NCBI GenBank assembly: GCA_963966185.1
Contig: CAWZYM010000397.1
Location: forward strand, 62,001 to 126,000
Origin: Rhabditoides inermis
Taxonomy: Eukaryota; Nematoda; Chromadorea; Rhabditida; Rhabditidae
Reading direction: 5' to 3'
Length of the DNA: 64,000 bases
Shown: positions 57,940 to 64,000 of the stretch, piece after piece
How the letters are laid out: every line of letters starts with the position of its first letter
How positions within the stretch are numbered: the stretch's first letter is position 1
Notes under the pieces: model-generated
What the model was told of the DNA's origin: nothing
Database searches by the model: none
What the model saw: the letters and a program-made list of their open reading frames with translations, nothing else
Position numbers and translations under genes: made by a program

Positions 57940-60753
57940 ATCTCTCTTTCTCTCTTTCTCTCTCTTTCTCTCTCTCTCTCTCATGTCCCCATCTCTAGGC
58001 GGATACGGTTGGGTGATCGTGCTGATCTCGTTCTGCATCCACTTCATCTGCGACGGCCTCTCCTTCTCGTTCGGAGTGCTCTTCCCCAAGATCCAGGAGG
58101 TGAGAGAAGCACACGTCTTCGAGTAGAAAAGGCAGTAGCAGACTGAGAGAGCAACCGAAATATCGTTATGTTCATCTTTTTATGTGGTGAAGTCCATACG
58201 CTTTTCCATTTTCTCATTGACAGCTTTGTATTGGCGGTGTAATCCGGGATGTCTGTCTTCTGTCATGTACTGCTTATCAGCGCCCTATCACCTACATATC
58301 ACCTCTTGCACAGATGTTATGTCACGGCAGGAAAAAAACGTTATTATCGAAATTGCAGAGGTTCACGACGGACAAGTTCATCGCGTCGTGTGTGGGCTCC
58401 GTGTTCCTCGCTCTGCCCCTCCTGGCTGGTCCCATAGCCGGACTACTCACCGATGTCTATGACTGCAAGTGAGTCAAATCAAATCAAATATTTATCCAGG
58501 ATCGCATTTTCATGTACATATTCATATAGCATGAGAGGCGTCACATACTACTTCGAGTACTATGGAAATGTTAGAGTTAATGTATATATGTGTGATCTGT
58601 GTGAAATGGTTGTGCTCAAGACAATACAAACTCTTCTAGACGCATGACGATCGTGGGTGGTGTGGTTGCCGCGGCGGGGGTGACGATCGCGTACTTTGCT
58701 AACAACGTGGTCGTTTTCCTCATCGGATTCGGATTCGTCGCCGGCATCGGACTGTGCTTCTGCTACAACACAGCCATCGTCATCGTCACGTACTACTTTG
58801 AAAAGGTGCGTGACGTTCACAAAGGACAGACGTTCCAGTAATCTGATATCTACAGTGTAAGTATGATCACGTAGCGGCCATGAAAGTATACCACTCCCAA
58901 ATTTTGTACTACGATTTGTAGCAAACTTTAGAGTAAACTTCACTGATAAGCCAAAATGAAAATACTCAAAATACTCTATGAGAGACTGCTTTTCAGCGAC
59001 GCGCGCTGGCGACGGGTCTGGCGGTGTGCGGGAGTGGCTTCGGCACCTTCTGCTTCCCGCCACTCATCGAGTTTGTGAGTGATTTATTTTATCTCATCAT
59101 ATTATTGATATTGAATGTTCTTATATTCCAGTTGCTCTCCTACGGTTTCTCAGAAGCGATGATCTTCTTTGCCTTTGCTATGTCAACGCTCATTCTACTC
59201 GGGTGAGTGGACACAGAGCGAATGAGGAAGAGGGAAGAGCGGGGAGGAAATGGTATTCAAAAATCACGTTTTCAGGTACTCGATCAAGGACATTGAATGG
59301 CCGCAGGACACGACCGAATACAAGAAGATGAAGTTCCTCCGCAAGCTGGATAAGATGAAGGAGAAGGACCTGGAGAGCCTGCGCGAATTCGCCAATCTCA
59401 ACACATTCATGCCGGTCAGTACACATGCCCTATGCCGTGACTCTTGAATGATGCTTGTCTTTCAGAACCACGAGTCTGCATCGGCGTGTCTCCGGCGCGC
59501 CTGCTCCCTCCCCATGATTCCCTCCTACGCCGACATGTTCGTCAAACGAATCGAGCCCAGCGCCAGCATTCAGGTAAGCTGGTAAGCAATGTGTTTTGTA
59601 AGCTTATCTTTATTTTGTACACAAATATTTGAACAACGCATCATTTTCTATGTCTAATATTTGCAGTCGATCCGGAAGGCGCTCGGGCACCTGCAGGACC
59701 CGGTGTCGCGGTCCAAGTCAGTCGCCGGAATGCCCATCCGACCGCGCCCCGTGCTGCCCTACATACCAGAGTACTCCATGCTGGTCGACACAAAGTTCGA
59801 GCACCTCGATCTGCAGGTACACAGTGCACATCTAGACAATGTTCATTCTTCCATTGTCAGACCGCGTCTCCGTGCACGACGGTCAACTCGCGCAAGAACC
59901 GGCCGCGAATGCAGAGCAAGACCTGCCTCTCCATGACACAACTCGACCAGGTCGACAACAACTGGTGAGACATTCGATTTGATGGTCGCGATTGACAAGT
60001 CTAGCGCGATCGACAAATGGTGTGCCGTCGGCGAAATGGCGATGAGCGGACAGCGGAGAGCGAATAAGCCCCTGTATCTTTAATGAGTGAATGAAAAAAA
60101 AATCCGATTGCAGCCGACTGGTGGGCATGGAGACGGACGACGAAGACGACAGCGATCTGTCGAACGACGGCGACTCGAGTAGCTCGGAGCTGTCGGAGAG
60201 CGAGGTGGTGGAGAAGAAGCGAGTCCCAACCAACATGATACAGCCCGAACAACAGGCGCTCCTCAAGATGGAACAGGCCGGTGCGTGGTTGTCAATGCTG
60301 CTTATTTATAATAATCATTTATAGGGGTTTTCAACAACTCGTGAAAAACAAAGAAAACAATGTACAAACATGACAATATAGTAACCAGAATACGACAAAA
60401 CGAATTTAAGTAATTGTTGTATTCAGGCGAGTTGCTGCCGTCTGCCCGCACGGCTCGCGTGTCTGTGATCGGACCGGGAATGACGCACAGTCGAGTCCCC
60501 GCCAGCAACGCATTCGGATTGAAGTGAGTCAAATAGTTTGAAACGATGGTACATAAATTGCTATGTGTTTACATGATGTTTTAGGTACTACACGAACCAG
60601 TCACTGGGCATCCAGGCGAAGGCGCCCTCGGCACCCACGCTGTGTGTGAAGAAGAAGAAAAAGAACATACGGGACATACTCCATCTCACAAAGATCATCG
60701 ACGCCCTTCGAGACACGGCTATACAGTACAGGGAGCTGCTGGCGGATACGAGG

Positions 60754-60794
<41 letters not shown>

Positions 60795-61098
60795 ACAGAG
60801 AGATGATTTTTCTTCAGGTTCTCCGCTTTCCTCGTTTCCATCTTCATCCTCTATCTCTTCTTCGATATCCCCTATGTCAACTTCCCAGAGTACACCCACG
60901 AGACACTTGGTGAGTGAAACGTAATGAAACGTAACATCACTGAAACGTATTGTCGAAACATACATGATACGTATACTTTGTAGGCGTGCCAATCAACGAG
61001 ACGGCGTGGCTGATTTCGGGTATCGGAATAGCGAACATGGTGGGAATGGTGCTGTACGGACTGCTCGCTGATCTCAAGCATATTCGACAGGTAGGAGC

Positions 61099-61132
<34 letters not shown>

Positions 61133-61967
61133 TACATCTCTCTCTCCACCCTCTCTCTCTTTCAGCACATCTTCCTCGTGTACGGTGTGGCGGTGATCCT
61201 GGCTGGCGTCTGCATTCTGTTCTCGGTCCGATCCACCGAGTACTTCCACATGCAGGTATGCTCAGTTTCTGATATCTTACGAAATCAGTGTTTAGGAGAG
61301 AAAGAGACACACATACAGGGTATAGTTACGCGAGAGTCTCCTCTGTTCCCCCTCATAGTGTGGCATGCCTCGATTGCAGATCATCTCGGTGTCGTACGGC
61401 GCGTTCATCGCGTCCAACTACGTGCTGGCGTCCGTGCTCACCACGCAGATGCTGTGCGTGTCCGACTTCCAGGCCGGCTACGGCTTCCTCTGCCTCGTCG
61501 AGGGCATCGCCAACCTCATCGGACCCGCCCTCGTCGGTCAGTCGAACAAATCAAATCAAATCAAATCGAATGTCTATTCGCAATCGCAAACATTGATTGG
61601 GCTCCTGCGTTCCTATCCATAGAGGGCATTCGTCTTTTAAGGAACAGTATGAGTATGACCCATGTACTATGTGTCTGCAGGTTTCGTGCGCGACCAGACT
61701 CAGTCGTACGAGGTGATGTTCCTCATCGGCGGCTGTGGAACGATCCTTTCCGGAGTGATCGTCGTCGGAATCTACCTCTCCATTCTGCTCTCGGACGAGA
61801 AAGAGGTACGCTTGTTGTCCGACAACAATATATTGCAACTATTGCACACAAATCATTGTGTCGATGAAAATATAGTATTGTATGTTTCCACGCATGTTTT
61901 CACTTTTCAGCCGTCCGAGAAGGATTCGGTGGTGGATGAAGACGACGCGTGCCCGCTCACCGCGTGA
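56725..61967 (+). CDS. SLC16-type monocarboxylate transporter with long central loop
   Basis: Twenty-one exons with consistent phase give 774 residues (first exon 56725-56823, last 61911-61967). The N-terminal cytoplasmic segment is polar and acidic (QHPDDDD, then Ser run). The first span carries the MCT signature [13 protein letters not shown]. Spans 1-6 lie between 57999 and about 59202 and 7-12 between about 60818 and 61805 ([73 protein letters not shown]). Proton-linked transport of monocarboxylates or related solutes is inferred from family; substrate is unknown. The central loop is about 380 residues, much longer than usual, with an acidic Ser-rich block ([20 protein letters not shown]) and a Lys cluster (KKKKKN). 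The C-terminal tail is short and acidic. Confidence 0.9.
57091..57304. repeat. Repeat copy interrupted by a TIR element (filled site)
   Basis: TCTGTGCAAGAGGTGATAGG...GCGCTGATAA on the left and AGCAGTACATGACAGAAGAC...ATTACACCGCC on the right are, joined, the reverse complement of 58233-58317. A 132-bp element splits them. Confidence 0.85.
57128..57259. mobile_element. 132-bp MITE with 23-bp TIRs and TAA target duplication
   Basis: Starts AGTTGCGGTCAGTCTCTTTG. Its end, read on the other strand, is AGGTGCGGTTAGTCTCTTCG, followed by GAAA in both: terminal inverted repeats with four mismatches. TAA lies immediately outside on both sides (57125-57127 and 57260-57262), whereas the uninterrupted copy at 58233-58317 has a single TAA (TTA at 58274-58276 on the plus strand). 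A 3-bp TAA duplication fits PIF/Harbinger-type elements; assignment is inference. The interior is made of ACTCCCGAA and CCTTCGAAA repeats. No coding capacity. Confidence 0.85.
57580..57640. repeat. (GA)n array after donor
   Basis: Purine repeat beginning about 30 nt after the exon 2 donor of the transporter. Confidence 0.9.
57905..57983. repeat. (CT)n array before acceptor
   Basis: Fills most of the intron before the exon encoding GGYGWV. Confidence 0.9.
58233..58317. repeat. Uninterrupted (empty-site) inverted copy of the 57091-57304 repeat
   Basis: GGCGGTGTAATCCGGGATGT...GTACTGCTTATCAGCGCC...CTCTTGCACAGA is the reverse complement of the left and right flanks of the MITE, nearly identical apart from a 4-base insertion and one substitution. 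It lies in another intron of the same transporter gene. Confidence 0.85.
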
Positions 61968-62575
61968 GCTCCTCCACGGTTCAAGTGTTCCCAAACGGCA
62001 TCGCGCCCCCATCATTTCACTAGCATAATCACGTAGTCGTCGCTGTTCGGCCGACAGTAGTACTGGTGCCATTTCCCACACATTATCCACTTTTTTGAAT
62101 CTTGAATATGCATCGCCCGGTTGCGCTGACGCTTTACCCATCACTACCACTACTAGTGTTGTCCCCCTGTCTGTGTTGTATAGCGTTGTGTAGTCCTTAT
62201 AGACTTCTCTCTCTCCCTCTCACCCACCACTTTTTTGAATCGCCCCACACATTCCCTTCACGAGGTCGCATCGATGCGAGGATTGAGACACAGATGCCTT
62301 GAGAGACGACTAGGATATATAGATTTATCTCCTTTACTTAGCGAGTTTAAAGCGTAGCGTTGTTGTTTGTGCGTGTGTCGACGGGAGCCGGCAAGATGCG
62401 CGCGGCGGGATGCGGGGGCGGCACTGCGGGGGCGGGCAGTCGCTGGTGCGGGGGCGGAGGAGGAGGGGGAGGAGGGCAGCCCGCCACCGCAGAGTCGAAC
62501 CTGCAACGTGTCATGTCTATGTGTATGTGTATGTCAATGTTTTGTCTGGTTTTAATAAAGATTGATCTATTGTGC
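61968..62575. other. Convergent 3' region of transporter and GILT-like gene
   Basis: Pyrimidine-rich until about 62.25 kb, then GC-rich. An AATAAA at 62554-62559 on the plus strand is only 17 bp from the GILT-like stop. If it serves the transporter, the two mRNAs overlap. No AATAAA for the minus-strand gene is obvious nearby. No gene seen. Confidence 0.45.
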
Positions 62576-63540
62576 TCACTTGGCGCACACAGCCGGCAGG
62601 ATCTGGTTGCGGCGCTTGCGGCCGTCAAAGTACTCGCCGTTGATGTTCACCACCGGGTAGTTGACCCATCTGAAGAGATCTCTCTCTCTCTCTCTCCCTC
62701 TCTCTCTCTCCTCTCACCCTTCATCATCCTCCGGGTAGTTAAGGGCCCACGCCCTGTCCGAGTTCCTTCGGAGAATGTCGTCGCCGTGCTTCGACTTCTG
62801 ACACACCTTCAGCCTGGAAGAATGCGGTGGTTCCTTTCCCCTTCTTTTATTATTTCTCTCTCTCTCTCTTCTCTATTCTCTCTCTCTTTCTCTTCCTCTC
62901 TCTCTTCCTATTCCCCCCCTCTCTCTCTCTCCCTCCCTCTCTCTCTCTCTCTTTCATACCCCACCTCTCGCTCCAGTCATGCTCGAAGCACTGCGCGAGC
63001 GCGTTGTTGACCCGCTTCAAGTGGGAGCAGAGGTAGGGCTCGAGAAGCTGAAAGGTACCGTCTTTTTCCCTTCTCTCCCTTTCTATCTCTCTCCCTCCCT
63101 CCCGTCCTTCCCTCCCTCCCTCCCGCACCGTCATCCCTCCGTAGTGGCTGGCGCAGGCGAGTAGCACGTCCTCATCCGATTCGCTCATCTGCAGCAGATT
63201 CACGCGGATACGATCTGGAATCGCACTTTGAGATGCGTCGAGTGTCTGTGTACTGACTGGTGTCCTTGAGCCGCTTCCACATGGGGATGAGCTGGTTCTT
63301 GATGAACTCCCTCGTGTACCAGCAGGACGCTGAGCCGGCCACCTCGATATGGACTACGTTCTGAAAGAGTTACCTGTTACCAGTACTACAGTACATCTTG
63401 AGTTAGCTGATCCCTGTACATGTACATACATGTACGTACATGTATGTTGACGTACTTATCTTGTGTGTTCATACATAGTTACTAGTATTACTTACCTGTG
63501 CAAGTGCCAGCGGCAGTGTGAGAAGGACTAGACAGCGCAT
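62576..63540 (-). CDS. GILT-like secreted protein lacking the CXXC active site
   Basis: Six exons (63540-63496, 63360-63258, 63214-63129, 63047-62965, 62813-62718, 62669-62576) give 168 residues. Signal peptide MRCLVLLTLPLALA. VVHIEVAGSASCWYTREFIK, then NQLIPMWKRLK, aligns with the start of gamma-interferon-inducible lysosomal thiol reductases, where a CXXC normally sits before RxFxxxQLxPxW; here it reads CWYT, without the second Cys. The C-terminal YPVVNINGEYFDG and ILPAVC match the family's PWxxVNG and final Cys region, and the middle keeps spaced cysteines (LLACASHYG, PYLCSHLK, LAQCFEHD, KVCQKSKHGDD). The CQHG signature is absent. If the match is right, disulfide reductase activity is likely lost or altered. 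A TTGCAG acceptor lies 5 nt before the ATG. Family call moderate. Confidence 0.62.
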
Positions 63541-64000
63541 GGCGGCTGCAAGAGAGTGACATTGGAACCCCTTCCCCCTCTCTCCTCTCATCGCGCATGC
63601 ACAATCGGGCACCGCCGGGCCGCGCCCTCCGGACACTCTCATGAATTCATCGAGCCCAGCAGCTATAGACTACGCAAAAAGACGGTGACCGCGCGAAAAA
63701 CGCGCCGGCCGCCTGTCTGGCGGAACGAGTGCGGACCTTTGAACTGCCATACATAGCCGATGCCCGCACGCACAATCACACAATGCACGTAGAGCAGAGA
63801 GAGATGAGTTGGGAAATGACCGCACAACAAGTAAGCAAGACGACCGAGCGGTTTTTTCGAAGCTTGTGTCAGAAACAGAAACAAGAGAACGGTCGATAGG
63901 ATAGAAGGTCTGGATTGTGAATTGAACTGACATGCGTCCCGGCCTTTTGTACTCGACCAGTGCACCGCCGAGCATCGCGCAATCGTATTCAAATAGTACA
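63541..64000. other. 5' flank of GILT-like gene
   Basis: Contains the minus-strand acceptor CTCTTGCAG next to the ATG and upstream sequence with no confident exon. Overlapping ORFs in 63660-63990 lack support. Confidence 0.4.

Overview
The window looks like nuclear DNA from a free-living nematode, probably a rhabditid or diplogastrid (Pristionchus-like); the species cannot be fixed from sequence alone. The reasons are dense genes with many short GT-AG introns ending in TTTCAG or TTGCAG, GC-rich exons in AT-rich introns, very frequent (CT)n/(GA)n arrays, and nematode-type families: a two-Ig zig-like protein, an AIN/GW182 protein, a DB-domain protein, a C-type lectin with a Thr-rich tail, and degenerate F-box-like genes. 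Gene models were spliced by eye, using donor/acceptor motifs and reading phase.

Left third (1-21.7 kb). A minus-strand zig-like secreted Ig protein (457-1628) is followed by a minus-strand epsinR/CLINT1-type ENTH adaptor (2829-12484). The adaptor's long introns hold two large foldback elements, one with tRNA-type Pol III promoter boxes. Divergent from it runs the AIN/GW182-like microRNA effector (14674-20670, plus).

Middle (21.7-40.9 kb). A minus-strand tetraspanin (21740-26151) carries a nested plus-strand gene of unknown function inside one intron (23396-24224). Directly upstream on the same strand is an unrecognised single-pass membrane protein (26433-28642, 5' end unresolved). A helical 215-aa plus-strand protein follows (29453-30945), then three related, divergent F-box-like genes (about 31860-33133 minus; 34006-35467 and 35721-37675 plus). 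Next come a small basic Pro/Ser-rich protein (38249-39329) and a secreted C-type lectin (39816-40894).

Right third (42-64 kb). A complete five-pass prominin (42172-51061) contains a second nested antisense gene (49583-50100). It is followed by a secreted DB-domain protein (52511-54377), an SLC16-type monocarboxylate transporter with a very long central loop (56725-61967), and a convergent GILT-like secreted protein that lacks the usual CXXC (62576-63540).

Most genes appear functionally independent: trafficking adaptor, miRNA effector, membrane organisers (tetraspanin, prominin), a transporter and secreted proteins. The most informative unexplained structures are mobile-DNA traces: a 132-bp terminal-inverted-repeat element with a TAA target duplication and an empty-site copy in the same gene, the Pol III-box foldback, and several dispersed intronic repeats. 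I found no CRISPR, rRNA or intact tRNA genes.
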